From an uncultured Lachnospiraceae bacterium (GTDB lineage Bacteria > Bacillota > Clostridia > Lachnospirales > Lachnospiraceae): DNA of 36,389 nucleotides. This document shows, piece by piece, positions 24,230-31,070 of the stretch. The notes below the pieces were generated by a model. That model searched no databases. It was not told the DNA's origin and was given only the letters and a program-made list of their open reading frames with translations. The stretch covers positions 1 to 36,389 of the forward strand of contig CAJTUC010000037.1 in NCBI GenBank assembly GCA_910579395.1. Direction: 5' to 3'. Positions within the stretch are counted from its first letter, which is position 1, and each line of letters begins with the position of its first letter. The translations under genes and the position numbers were made by a program.

Positions 24230-24789
24230 GCCTGCCTCCCTTTCCTGCCAAGATACAAAGTATCAACTGCACCGATTATGGCACAGATTAGAATAATCAG
24301 TATAATGTTGACTTTCATGAAACGGACAGCAACAAAAGATGCAAACAAAACAATAATCGGCAGAACCCGTTTTTTTTGGAAAATGCTTTTTCCCATTGTG
24401 ATTACTACATCACAAATTACAGCAGCTACTCCTGCAAGCATACCTGTCATAGCCATGTTGACAATTACATTATCACGAAATGCAGTATAGAAAAAAGAAA
24501 TTATAGAGATGATGATGAGTGGCGGCAGCACCGTTCCCAATACCGTTATCAAAGCCCCAAACACCCCTGCCACATGATACCCTACAAGAATAGACGCATT
24601 GACAGCGATTGCACCGGGTGAGGATTGTGCGATTGCTGTCAAGTCCATCATTTCCTGTTCTTCTATCCAATGTAGCTCATCAACAAATTTTTTCTGCATT
24701 AAAGGTATAATTACAAATCCACCACCGAACGTACAGGCGCTTAACTGAAAAGCAGATAAAAATAGCTTTGTAAATGTATTTTGTTTCAA
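24226..24789 (-). CDS. Chromate transporter (CHR family), first half-length subunit
   Basis: The paired 187-residue CHR subunit, with the signature FLSAFQLSACTFGGGFVIIPLM and SPGAIAVNASILVGYHVAG, plus several membrane helices. Its start is TTG at 24787-24789, supported by AAGGAGGG seven bases upstream and by the family-typical N-terminus (MKQNTFTKLF). It is translationally coupled to the second subunit; the two proteins likely form the functional antiparallel pair known for split CHR systems. I did not find a clear promoter in 24790-24960. Confidence 0.93.
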   Translation of the reverse strand: MKQNTFTKLFLSAFQLSACTFGGGFVIIPLMQKKFVDELHWIEEQEMMDLTAIAQSSPGAIAVNASILVGYHVAGVFGALITVLGTVLPPLIIISIISFFYTAFRDNVIVNMAMTGMLAGVAAVICDVVITMGKSIFQKKRVLPIIVLFASFVAVRFMKVNIILIILICAIIGAVDTLYLGRKGRQA

Positions 24790-24976
24790 TGTGCTTCCCT
24801 CCTTATGTACATAATAACTTCTCGGAATCTTCAGCCCTTATTTCATGGGGCTTTCAGAACCTATTTTTCAAAAATCACCCACTTTTTTCTCAAAAACACT
24901 TGACAAACCAGTCAAAAAATGCGGCGCTTCGCGCCCTTGATCAATAAGTACATTTTTTGATTGGAGGCGATTTTTG

Positions 24977-25489
24977 ATGTTACCTTCTAATCCCGACGGC
25001 CATGCCGCCTATCAGGATACTTTCGTATCCCAGTTTCTTAAATTTTATCCTAATCCCTTTGTGCTTCCCAAAAGCACTTGGGATTATATCGTGCAGTTCT
25101 GGTTTCTCGATCTTTCCAAGACGGATTCTGTCATGCAGGAATGCTATTCTGTTTTTGGCCCGGGACCAAGGCTCCCTTCCTGCATGCTGCGCTCCTATCT
25201 GCTTGCTTTGAAACTGAAAGTTACTTCCATCACTGTCTGGTGCCGCATGCTTAAGGAAACTCCGCTTTATGCCATCCTCAGCGGTTTCTCTTTCGGGGAT
25301 ACCCCTGGCGTCGGTACTTTTTATGATTTCTTTTCCCGCATCTGGCAGGATGACTCCAACAACCTTTCCCCGAAAGACCGCTTCCCTAAGATGAAGAAAA
25401 CTCCCAAGGGGAAAAAGAAAGGCGATAAGACTCCCTGCGGTTCTTCCGGCGCTGTTCTAATCTCCACCATAATGGACTTAAATAAATAG
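24977..25489 (+). pseudogene. Truncated IS transposase (N-terminal part only)
   Basis: The frame starts at ATG 24977 after GGAGG and encodes the N-terminal part of a transposase that I recall as common in Lachnospiraceae (MLPSNPDGHAAYQDTFVSQF, later GPGPRLPSCMLRSYLLALKL and TPGVGTFYDFFSR). Normal copies are several hundred residues long with a C-terminal catalytic domain. Here the frame stops after 170 codons just past KKKGDKTPCG, with an unrelated tail. No catalytic region follows, so it is inactive. It is one of the few plus-strand genes in the window and lies beside the chromate genes. The upstream TTGACA at about 24900 and a GC-rich hairpin near 24920-24938 may belong to the element's left end. 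Confidence 0.8.
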
Positions 25490-25540
25490 GACTAAATCAG
25501 TGCAAACTCTTGTTTTGTGGGCTTCTCTTGATTTGGTCCT
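25488..25540. repeat. Inverted repeat after the truncated transposase
   Basis: AGGACTAAATCA (25488-25499) is the reverse complement of 25529-25540 except for one base, with a 29-base loop. It starts at the stop codon of the truncated transposase. It may mark the junction where the rest of the element was lost, or form a hairpin in transcripts. The remainder of 25541-25634 shows nothing I recognise. Confidence 0.4.
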
Positions 25541-25634
25541 GTTATACCAGCATAAGTGACATGAAGCGTATCCGCACTTTTAACGCCAGACATAATAATA
25601 CGCCCTGCTATCTATTTCTTTTGTCCTTTCTTTC

Positions 25635-25931
25635 CTATTTAACTTTTGCCGGGCTTTTGGGAACAAACTCCAATTTTAAGGTCATTCCCATTCCGTCTGC
25701 CAATCGCTTCAACAACTTAAGAGACGGATTCCTCGTTCCATTTTCCAGTTTGCTTATATCTGCCTGATTAATTCCAGTCCTTTCAGCAAGTTCTTTTTGG
25801 GTAAGATTCTGTGAAATCCTTGCATCAACCATTGCCCGGATCACATCCATTTCCGGCTGAATATCTTCCCATTCTTTTCTGAATTCTTCATCCTGCAGTT
25901 GTTCATTTAAAAATTCCTGAAATTCACTCAT
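25635..25931 (-). CDS. higA: HigA-type XRE antitoxin
   Basis: The 98-residue protein has a C-terminal XRE helix-turn-helix (SQNLTQKELAERTGINQADI then SKLENGTRNPSLKLLKRLA) after an N-terminal segment rich in Glu/Gln. This is the arrangement of HigA antitoxins encoded after a HigB/RelE-type toxin. It should bind and neutralise the toxin and repress the shared promoter. Its ATG overlaps the last 8 bases of the toxin gene. Confidence 0.9.
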   Translation of the reverse strand: MSEFQEFLNEQLQDEEFRKEWEDIQPEMDVIRAMVDARISQNLTQKELAERTGINQADISKLENGTRNPSLKLLKRLADGMGMTLKLEFVPKSPAKVK

Positions 25932-26274
25932 TTTCTTTCACCCTTTCCAGATAATCTTTGCGATATGATTTTGCCAGCCTTATTTCCTGTTTTGGCATCT
26001 CCTGCGTTTTCTTGATCGTCATAATAATTTTCTTACCATAGCAGAAAAAATACAGCACTCTTGTTATATCTGTTCCCACTTTTCCACGAATTTCAAATAT
26101 CTCAGCCTCTAAATGTTTACTGTATGGCTCTCTTAATTGATTTCCCTTCTCTTCAAGCACATGAATGATTCCCAAAACTTTTGCCCGCATTTTCACATCC
26201 AGACCAAGGATAAAATCTTTAGCCGGTTTTTCACCGTTATCTTTAGTATAAAATTCCCCCTCAAATTTATCCAT
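25924..26274 (-). CDS. higB: HigB-type (RelE/Gp49-like) mRNA-interferase toxin
   Basis: The protein of 116 residues begins MDKFEGEFYTKDNGEKPAKD and has the Gp49/HigB pattern LGLDVKMRAKVLGIIHVLEEKG, HLEAEIFEIRGK, ITRVLYFFCYGKKIIMTIK and a Lys/Arg-rich C-terminus (EIRLAKSYRKDYLERV). Such toxins cut mRNA on the ribosome. The open frame reaches 26331, but ATG 26274 has GGAG seven bases upstream and matches the family start, while the region upstream holds the promoter. Toxin first, antitoxin second is the usual higBA order. Confidence 0.9.
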   Translation of the reverse strand: MDKFEGEFYTKDNGEKPAKDFILGLDVKMRAKVLGIIHVLEEKGNQLREPYSKHLEAEIFEIRGKVGTDITRVLYFFCYGKKIIMTIKKTQEMPKQEIRLAKSYRKDYLERVKENE

Positions 26275-26302
26275 TGTAATCTCCAATTCATTTTCTACGT
26301 TT

Positions 26303-26331
26303 AGTATATGGCAAATATACCATATTGTCAA
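26303..26331 (-). promoter_or_regulatory. higBA promoter with operator between -35 and -10
   Basis: On the minus strand TTGACA (26326-26331) and TATACT (26303-26308) are 17 bases apart, an excellent sigma-A promoter. The spacer region contains a palindrome, ATATGG-8 bases-CCATAT (26306-26325), the expected place for autorepression by HigA or the HigBA complex. Confidence 0.85.
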
Positions 26332-26428
26332 TGAATATGTCCTTTATAAGCCTTGCTGCTGTTTCCACTTACATAAAGACCGTTTTAAGTGTATGCTATA
26401 AGTTTGCTTCGGGGAAGTGACAGACAGA

Positions 26429-26457
26429 TTGCTATTGCCGGATAAATATAATATAAT
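26429..26457 (+). promoter_or_regulatory. Promoter of the YciI-like gene
   Basis: TTGCTA (26429-26434), a 17-base spacer and a consensus TATAAT (26452-26457) on the plus strand, about 40 bases before the start codon at 26498. It diverges from the higBA promoter. Confidence 0.75.
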
Positions 26458-26497
26458 AACCCCAGTGAACCACATAGAATGTAACGGAGAAAATCGT

Positions 26498-26797
26498 ATG
26501 GAAAAATTGATGTACATGATGATGATTGAGAAAAGCAAGACCTATAATAAAATGACCAAACAGGTAGTTATGGAACACGTTGAGAACATAAGAAAGCTGG
26601 ACGATGAGGGAAAGCTGGAAATCTGCGGTGTCTTTAAAGGCTATCCGGGAATGGCAGGTATGTATATCCTAAAAACAGAGAGCCGTGAAGAGGCGGAAGA
26701 TATTTGCAAATCGGAACCGTTGGTTATGGGAGGATATGCAACCTACAAATTAGTCGGTTTACAGATTGCAAACAGGGAAAATAATTACTTGCTGTAA
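26498..26797 (+). CDS. YciI-like (YCII domain) protein
   Basis: A 99-residue protein beginning MEKLMYMMMIEKSKTYNK. The segment VVMEHVENIRKLDDEGKLEICGV with GYPGMAGMYILKTESREEAEDICKSEPLVMGGYATYKLVGL-type order is the YCII fold: a His in the N-terminal helix and an SEP-like DP motif before a final beta strand. YciI-like proteins are small ferredoxin-fold proteins of mostly unknown function. The frame opens at 26417, but ATG 26498 has GGAG eight bases upstream and lies after the promoter. It has its own promoter and a strong terminator. Confidence 0.82.
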   Translation: MEKLMYMMMIEKSKTYNKMTKQVVMEHVENIRKLDDEGKLEICGVFKGYPGMAGMYILKTESREEAEDICKSEPLVMGGYATYKLVGLQIANRENNYLL

Positions 26798-26880
26798 TTG
26801 CGGCAAGAAACAACACTGGGGAAACAGAATCCGGCTCGCATGAAAACTGAATAATCGCCGCTACATGAAACGGCACACCG

Positions 26881-26915
26881 AAACAGGGAATCAAAAAAAG
26901 ATTCCCTGTTTTTTT
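26881..26915 (+). terminator. Intrinsic terminator of the YciI-like gene
   Basis: AAACAGGGAATC (26881-26892) and GATTCCCTGTTT (26900-26911) make a perfect 12-bp stem with a 7-A loop and a run of T's to 26915. It may also work weakly in the other direction for the region before prfH. Confidence 0.93.
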
Positions 26916-27188
26916 GCGCTCATTTTTGGCATTTTCAAAAATCGCCAGTATTGCACTGTGCAAAGGTGGATTAGAAAGAAATCTTCTCTCCCGTTTAGCA
27001 AATCCCCAAGCTGTCCGTGGAGGGAGGGCAAAGAGAAAACCTGTCCTGTTTTGTTTGGCAGTTTTCGGTTTTTGGTGGTGTGGGGAATATCAATGTGATA
27101 CAGGACGGGAGAATATACCCCTTTGTCATTGTTGCGATTGATAGAATAGACAATATTGCCAAAGCCGTAAACAGCCGTATTATCGCTG
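26916..27188. other. Gap of 273 bases with unexplained open frames
   Basis: No gene could be supported. On the minus strand two overlapping frames look somewhat protein-like: one reading ...IIRLFTALAILSILSIATM with a hydrophobic helix and stopping at LGIC, and another rich in Arg/Lys (ALPPRTAWGFAKRERRF). Neither has a good ribosome site, and the first overlaps the end of prfH. I suspect a remnant of an integrated element, from a vague memory of similar sequence in Clostridia conjugative elements. Confidence 0.3.
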
Positions 27189-27779
27189 CTATTTTCTTAA
27201 AACAAACTTTTCACCCTCATAAATCCGCACCGGATTCCCCCTGACAATCCGAGTGTGCTCCCTCCATGCGGCATTTATCTGTTTTGCCTCCTGTTCTCTC
27301 TGCAAATCCGCGAGCTTCGCCCGCAGCTTCTCCATCGCACGCTGTTTATTTAGAAACTGGCTCCGCTCCTCAGTAGACTGCGACACAAGACCTGTCGGTA
27401 TATGGATAATCCGCACGCCTGTTTCTACTTTATTCACATTCTGGCCGCCTTTTCCGCCGCAATGGAATTTTTCAATACGGTATTCCTGATCTGACGCAAT
27501 CTCTCCCTGTTCCGAAAGCATGCTCACATCCACATACCAGTTCTTCCGCTTATGGTTTGAGCGGAACGGACTTTTACATATCCACAATACTGTCCCTTCA
27601 AGACTGCTCAAATCCTGCGCCGTCCGAAAACGGATGGAGTCTAAGCATCCCTTTTCATACCCCTTTGTCTCGGATATCACTTCTAAATCCCCATATTCCT
27701 TTTTTAATGCCGCAAACAGCTTCGCTACCGCCAGCTGACACTCGGACGGCCCCTGCCCTGCACTGATCTGTATTATCAT
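27189..27779 (-). CDS. prfH: Peptide chain release factor-like protein PrfH
   Basis: A 196-residue class I release-factor relative with the hydrolysis motif GGQ at 111-113 (in FHCGGKGGQNVNKVET) but without the codon-recognition domain of RF1/RF2, as expected for PrfH. The C-terminus is Lys/Arg-rich like that of ArfB and other rescue factors. PrfH releases peptides from ribosomes whose 16S rRNA has been cut in the decoding centre, and the partner RtcB then reseals the rRNA. The gene starts 14 bases after rtcB with GAGGAGAGGAAA before the ATG, forming the known rtcB-prfH operon. Confidence 0.96.
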   Translation of the reverse strand: MIIQISAGQGPSECQLAVAKLFAALKKEYGDLEVISETKGYEKGCLDSIRFRTAQDLSSLEGTVLWICKSPFRSNHKRKNWYVDVSMLSEQGEIASDQEYRIEKFHCGGKGGQNVNKVETGVRIIHIPTGLVSQSTEERSQFLNKQRAMEKLRAKLADLQREQEAKQINAAWREHTRIVRGNPVRIYEGEKFVLRK

Positions 27780-27793
27780 AAATTTCCTCTCCT

Positions 27794-28903
27794 CTACTTT
27801 CTGCTTCCTGCCTTGAAATTATAGACAGGCTTCAATATCTCTGTAACTTCCACCGTATCTTTGATCTGTTCTGCAATTTCCATTATGGGACGGTACGCAA
27901 AAGGTGCTTCATCTAATGTATCTGCCCCGACGCAGCTGCTGTAGATGCCTTTCATCTCCTTTTTGAACTCCGATACCGTATGCTGCTTTTTCACATCCTC
28001 ACGCTTTAACTTTCTGCCGGAACCATGCGGCGCAGAATAATTCCAGTCTGCATTGCCTTTTCCAACGCCTAAGATCATACCGTCTCTCATGTTGGCCGGA
28101 ATGATAACCCGCTCTTCCCTCCTTGCAGAAATAGAACCTTTATGGAGTATCCCGGAATCATCCAGATAGTTGTGTGCCACCGAGAACTGCTCCACCGCCT
28201 TCCACTTCATGCCTTTTAGGATTTCACGGACAATGATCTGCCTGTTCCATTCGGCATACTGCTGGATGATTCGCACATCCTCCAGATAAGCCGCCTTGTG
28301 CTCTCCTTCCAGATAGCTCAGATAATAAGGAACTTCTTTTCCCTGCTCTTTCAGGCATCTATTGGCAAGTTTTGTATAGTATTCCGCCACTTCCTCTCCC
28401 AAGTGTCTGCTTCCCGTATGCACCACAAGATACAGACTGCCGTCATCGGCTTTATCCAGTTCTATGAAATGATTGCCGCCGCCAAGTGTTCCAAGGCTTC
28501 TCTCCGCTTTCTGTCTGTTGATATGGCGGATACAGCGAATCCCTTCGCAGGAAAATTCCTCCGCCATGTAGTGAGGTTCCCTGCGAATGGCAAAGCCAGA
28601 CGGTATGTTTTCTCTGATTACCCTGTCTAACTTCTGAAACTCCACGTTGTTCTTATTCAGTTTTACACAAGTCATACCGCACCCGATATCCACACCTAAA
28701 AGCTGCGGGACCACCTTACCAGTGACCGTCATGGAAAGACCGATTGGCGCAATCTTGCCCGGATGGATATCCGGCATCATACAGATCGTACTGCCCTCTG
28801 CGGTTTCGCTATCGCATATCATTTTTACCTGTGCCTGTGCGTAATCCTCTACATCATCTGTGAAAATCTTCGCTTCGGCGTAAATACCTTTTATTATTTT
28901 CAT
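27794..28903 (-). CDS. rtcB: RNA-splicing/repair ligase RtcB (PrfH-associated type)
   Basis: The 369-residue protein is somewhat shorter than the about 408-residue E. coli RtcB, as is usual for PrfH-linked copies. It contains the metal site VDIGCGMTCVKL (Asp72, Cys75), GGGNHFIEL, HTGSRHLG, SVAHNYLDD, the guanylylated His293 in APHGSGRKLKRED and the conserved C-terminal DEAPFAYRPI region. RtcB joins 2',3'-cyclic phosphate or 3'-phosphate ends to 5'-OH ends using GTP and Mn. With PrfH it repairs ribosomes cleaved by colicin E3-type nucleases. The gene is preceded by an unusual leader with a terminator and small ORFs, suggesting conditional expression. Confidence 0.96.
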   Translation of the reverse strand: MKIIKGIYAEAKIFTDDVEDYAQAQVKMICDSETAEGSTICMMPDIHPGKIAPIGLSMTVTGKVVPQLLGVDIGCGMTCVKLNKNNVEFQKLDRVIRENIPSGFAIRREPHYMAEEFSCEGIRCIRHINRQKAERSLGTLGGGNHFIELDKADDGSLYLVVHTGSRHLGEEVAEYYTKLANRCLKEQGKEVPYYLSYLEGEHKAAYLEDVRIIQQYAEWNRQIIVREILKGMKWKAVEQFSVAHNYLDDSGILHKGSISARREERVIIPANMRDGMILGVGKGNADWNYSAPHGSGRKLKREDVKKQHTVSEFKKEMKGIYSSCVGADTLDEAPFAYRPIMEIAEQIKDTVEVTEILKPVYNFKAGSRK

Positions 28904-28939
28904 ACTTTTTACTTTCCTTTTCTCTGTAAAAATGGGCGC

Positions 28940-28963
28940 AAAAAAAGCACCCTCAAAGGTGCT
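28940..28963 (-). terminator. Intrinsic terminator (attenuator) in the rtcB-prfH leader
   Basis: On the minus strand AGCACC-TTTGAG-GGTGCT forms a 6-bp GC-containing hairpin followed by seven U's (28940-28946). It stands 37 bases before the rtcB start and downstream of the leader promoter, so it should stop most transcripts before rtcB unless it is prevented from folding. Confidence 0.82.
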
Positions 28964-28970
28964 GTGTCAC
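28953..28970 (-). CDS. Five-codon mini-ORF overlapping the attenuator stem
   Basis: AGGAGGAATC is followed by GTG ACA CAG CAC CTT TGA, a possible peptide MTQHL. The ribosome site is the strongest in the leader. The codons cover the 5' arm and part of the loop of the terminator hairpin, so a ribosome initiating or held here would physically block terminator folding. The role is inferred. Confidence 0.4.
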   Translation of the reverse strand: MTQHL

Positions 28971-28981
28971 GATTCCTCCTG

Positions 28982-29062
28982 CTATTTTCTGTACATTATT
29001 ATGGAAATACCAGAAAAATCATTAAGTCTATACAAAAACTTTCTTTTGCCATAATAAAATAG
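28982..29062 (-). promoter_or_regulatory. Long leader hairpin upstream of the rtcB attenuator
   Basis: TTATTATGG (minus, 29049-29057) pairs perfectly with CCATAATAA (28996-29004), and CTATTTT/AAAATAG (29056-29062 with 28982-28988) can extend or compete with this stem. It lies between the 26-codon leader ORF and the mini-ORF's ribosome site, a suitable position for an element that changes shape with ribosome movement. Confidence 0.45.
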
Positions 29063-29064
29063 AA

Positions 29065-29145
29065 CTATCTGCAAAACGCGGAGAGTGACATACCTTTGAT
29101 TGTCAGTTTCATGATTCTGTTCTTAGATGTTATATTTTTCTGCAT
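29065..29145 (-). CDS. 26-residue leader peptide of the rtcB-prfH operon
   Basis: An ATG at 29145 preceded by AAAGGAGGGG at 7 bases opens a 26-codon frame (MQKNITSKNRIMKLTIKGMS, then LSAFCR and TAG). It lies about 50 bases after a strong promoter and before the hairpin and terminator. The peptide is basic and unlike a known domain. Its position and strong ribosome site suggest a regulatory leader ORF rather than a functional protein. Confidence 0.5.
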   Translation of the reverse strand: MQKNITSKNRIMKLTIKGMSLSAFCR

Positions 29146-29196
29146 GGCAGCCCCTCCTTTTCCTTCTGATTCAATGCTTTGTTACCCAACAATTAC

Positions 29197-29225
29197 ATAC
29201 TAGCACAGGCAGCTGAAATAAACAA
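29197..29225 (-). promoter_or_regulatory. Promoter of the rtcB-prfH leader
   Basis: TTGTTT (29220-29225), a 17-base spacer and TAGTAT (29197-29202) on the minus strand. The transcript would start about 45 bases before the 26-codon leader ORF and about 290 bases before rtcB. Confidence 0.7.
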
Positions 29226-29477
29226 GGCTTTCCTTTGCTGATTTTTATAGACAAACAGGAAGTTTACAGTTTAATTAATCGTATCTGCCAGCAGCGATAT
29301 TCCATAGGCGTATGTGGATAACAGGAATTAAGTCACGCAGTTTCTATTTATGGGGTGTTTCCCTGTACGGCGTTTTTTCTGGTGCAGGCATGGTTGAATA
29401 CTGTATCATATATTTTTTATTTTTCCAATATAGGATTGACTTTCGCCAGTACGCAGGACCACTCCTGCACGACAGAC
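29226..29477. other. AT-rich intergenic stretch
   Basis: No gene is recognised. The only structure noted is a 6-bp hairpin GCAGGA/TCCTGC at 29453-29468. Plus-strand frames here lack ribosome sites and run antisense into the Nudix-like gene. Confidence 0.3.
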
Positions 29478-29517
29478 AAGGCCGCAGTAGTCCATCATTC
29501 GGAACTACTACGGCCTT
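29478..29517. repeat. 14-bp hairpin after the Nudix-like gene
   Basis: 29478-29491 pairs with 29504-29517 with one mismatch (AAGGCCG/CGGCCTT plus AGTAGT/ACTACT) around a 12-base loop. It lies 31 bases downstream of the last gene of the helical-protein operon. No U-tract follows on either strand, so it is an untypical terminator, an mRNA 3'-end stabiliser or a small repeat. Confidence 0.5.
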
Positions 29518-29548
29518 ATCATTCTCACATCTTTTTTGTGGCAGAAAC

Positions 29549-30205
29549 TCATCTATGCCCATATCTTCTGCAAAATTCTGCAAACGCATCCCGGGTTCCT
29601 TTATCATTCCAATCCCGGTGCGAAGTAATGCTGCGCTTATCCAACAGGAAATCCCCGCCCATCTCAATACATAAATTCAGAAATCTGTCTATATTATCAG
29701 GCAGCCGGTTTTCTGGAATTTTCAGGATACAGGCCATTTCCCTGCGCTCCGGCTCTTCATTTGGCGCCGCAGCGTCTGTCGAGAGCGCCAGTCTGTTTGC
29801 AGCCCCGAAATCCGCAATCGTCATTCCCCCTGTCACCATCTCTGCATAATGGTCTCCATCAAAAAGATAGAAGTCATAATCTGTGCAGCCTCTCCGGCTC
29901 TGGAAGGATGTATGGAACAGACTCTCCTGACACGCGCTTTCGATTTTGCAATTCTGTTCGTTCTCATTTCCGGAGTCATATAATTTTATCGAAATCTTAT
30001 CCTGCGATTCCTCCAGCACTTCCGCCCTCAGTGCCTGAAATTTATTTCTTCTATTGATAGTTCCGCCAAAAAAGTTCGGCATACCTGCCAGATACCCCAC
30101 CTTCGGACTTCCGTCTTCATTCTGATAAGGACCTGTTTTCGACTTGACCGGAAAATAAAAATTACCGTTTCTTTTGATGATGCAATATACTTTTCCCATG
30201 AACAT
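29549..30205 (-). CDS. Degenerate Nudix-like protein of the helical-protein operon
   Basis: A soluble 218-residue protein. Around residues 47-72 it has GGTINRRNKFQALRAEVLEE, resembling the Nudix box: the leading Gly and the trailing E-x-x-E-E acids are kept, but the first Glu of the box is Arg, the Arg is Ala and the final Gly is Gln. This may be a Nudix-fold protein with altered or lost hydrolase activity. The flanks (MPNFFGG and a FYLFDGDHYAEM strand pair) fit the fold. It is the last gene of the operon, 21 bases after a coiled-coil gene, and starts after AAAGGATGG. I give no function; it could process or bind a nucleotide linked to the helical proteins. Confidence 0.6.
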   Translation of the reverse strand: MFMGKVYCIIKRNGNFYFPVKSKTGPYQNEDGSPKVGYLAGMPNFFGGTINRRNKFQALRAEVLEESQDKISIKLYDSGNENEQNCKIESACQESLFHTSFQSRRGCTDYDFYLFDGDHYAEMVTGGMTIADFGAANRLALSTDAAAPNEEPERREMACILKIPENRLPDNIDRFLNLCIEMGGDFLLDKRSITSHRDWNDKGTRDAFAEFCRRYGHR

Positions 30206-30226
30206 AATCCATCCTTTCTCTGCTTT

Positions 30227-30997
30227 TTATTTTAATATTTCTTCAATCTTTCTCCGGAATTTCTTCGGCAGAACCGGCGCATAATCCTCCACTTTCACCT
30301 CTAACATGGAAACGAACTGTCTGAATATCTGCAATGTATCTGTCACCTTAATGGAAAACTCCTTCATATCCGAACCTGCGGATGCAATATTTTCCGCCAG
30401 CTTCTGCAGCATATCGATCATATGATCGAGTGTCAGCACCGTATCCGCTTTTTCCGCATCCTCATGCTGCAAAATGTCTATCTTTTCCTTTAGCCGCTCT
30501 CTCTGTTCCAATAAGGAAAAATATTCTGCCCGGCTCTTATGATACGCCGCCCGGCCGTCATTCAGCTGTTCATTCAATTGATTGAGCCGGACTCTCTCTT
30601 TCCCGCATTGTTCGATCAATGCCCCGGTTTCCTCGATATACGCTATACCCGAGAAGGCTTCATACCGTTCATCGGCACTGCTGCGCTCATCAATCGTATC
30701 CCGCATCCCGGACAGACAGGCCTGACAGGCAATCCGTTCGTTATCCGCTTCTTCATAGTCTTTCAGTTTCCTTGCTAGAATCTCCGCCCGGTCCATAACC
30801 TCCGCCTTTTCGTGCATCAGTTTTTTCATCTCTTCTATCTTCGGTGTTGTGATACTTTGACGGATATCCCATAATTTTCTGCGCAGTTCCTCTATTTTCT
30901 CCGCCTGCAGACCCTCCCCTGCAGAACCGTTCGACGCCGGCATTTCCGCGGATTCCTGCATGTTTTCCATTGCAGACAATACTTCATAAACTTTCAT
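30227..30997 (-). CDS. Unrecognised helical/coiled-coil protein (component 3)
   Basis: I do not recognise the family. The 256-residue protein is almost entirely predicted helix with heptad-like stretches (EKIEELRRKLWDIRQSI; RVRLNQLNEQLNDGR; SLLEQRERLKEKIDIL) and a more hydrophobic helix near the C-terminus (TLQIFRQFVSMLEVKVED), ending in a basic KKFRRKIEEILK. Two Cys lie close together (CQAC, about residues 90-93). There is no signal peptide or membrane segment. ATG 30997 has GGGGG just upstream; ATG 31009 does not have a ribosome site. It follows the 301-residue protein by 73 bases and precedes the Nudix-like gene by 21. Confidence 0.65.
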   Translation of the reverse strand: MKVYEVLSAMENMQESAEMPASNGSAGEGLQAEKIEELRRKLWDIRQSITTPKIEEMKKLMHEKAEVMDRAEILARKLKDYEEADNERIACQACLSGMRDTIDERSSADERYEAFSGIAYIEETGALIEQCGKERVRLNQLNEQLNDGRAAYHKSRAEYFSLLEQRERLKEKIDILQHEDAEKADTVLTLDHMIDMLQKLAENIASAGSDMKEFSIKVTDTLQIFRQFVSMLEVKVEDYAPVLPKKFRRKIEEILK

Positions 30998-31070
30998 TTT
31001 TACCCCCATCTGTCTGCTTCAGCAGACACTCAAATTCAATTGTTGAAAACGTTTTTCTTTCAATCCTCTC

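Noticed and set aside
26344..26538. Minus-strand frame overlapping the YciI promoter
   Set aside because: Hydrophobic shadow frame that covers two promoters and has no ribosome site.
28904..29067. Sigma-54 promoter for rtcB as in Escherichia coli
   Set aside because: No TGGCAC-N5-TTGC element and no RtcR-like regulator; a sigma-A-type promoter is present further upstream.
29312..29849. Plus-strand frames over the rtcB-upstream gap and the Nudix-like gene
   Set aside because: No ribosome sites; mostly antisense to the Nudix-like gene.
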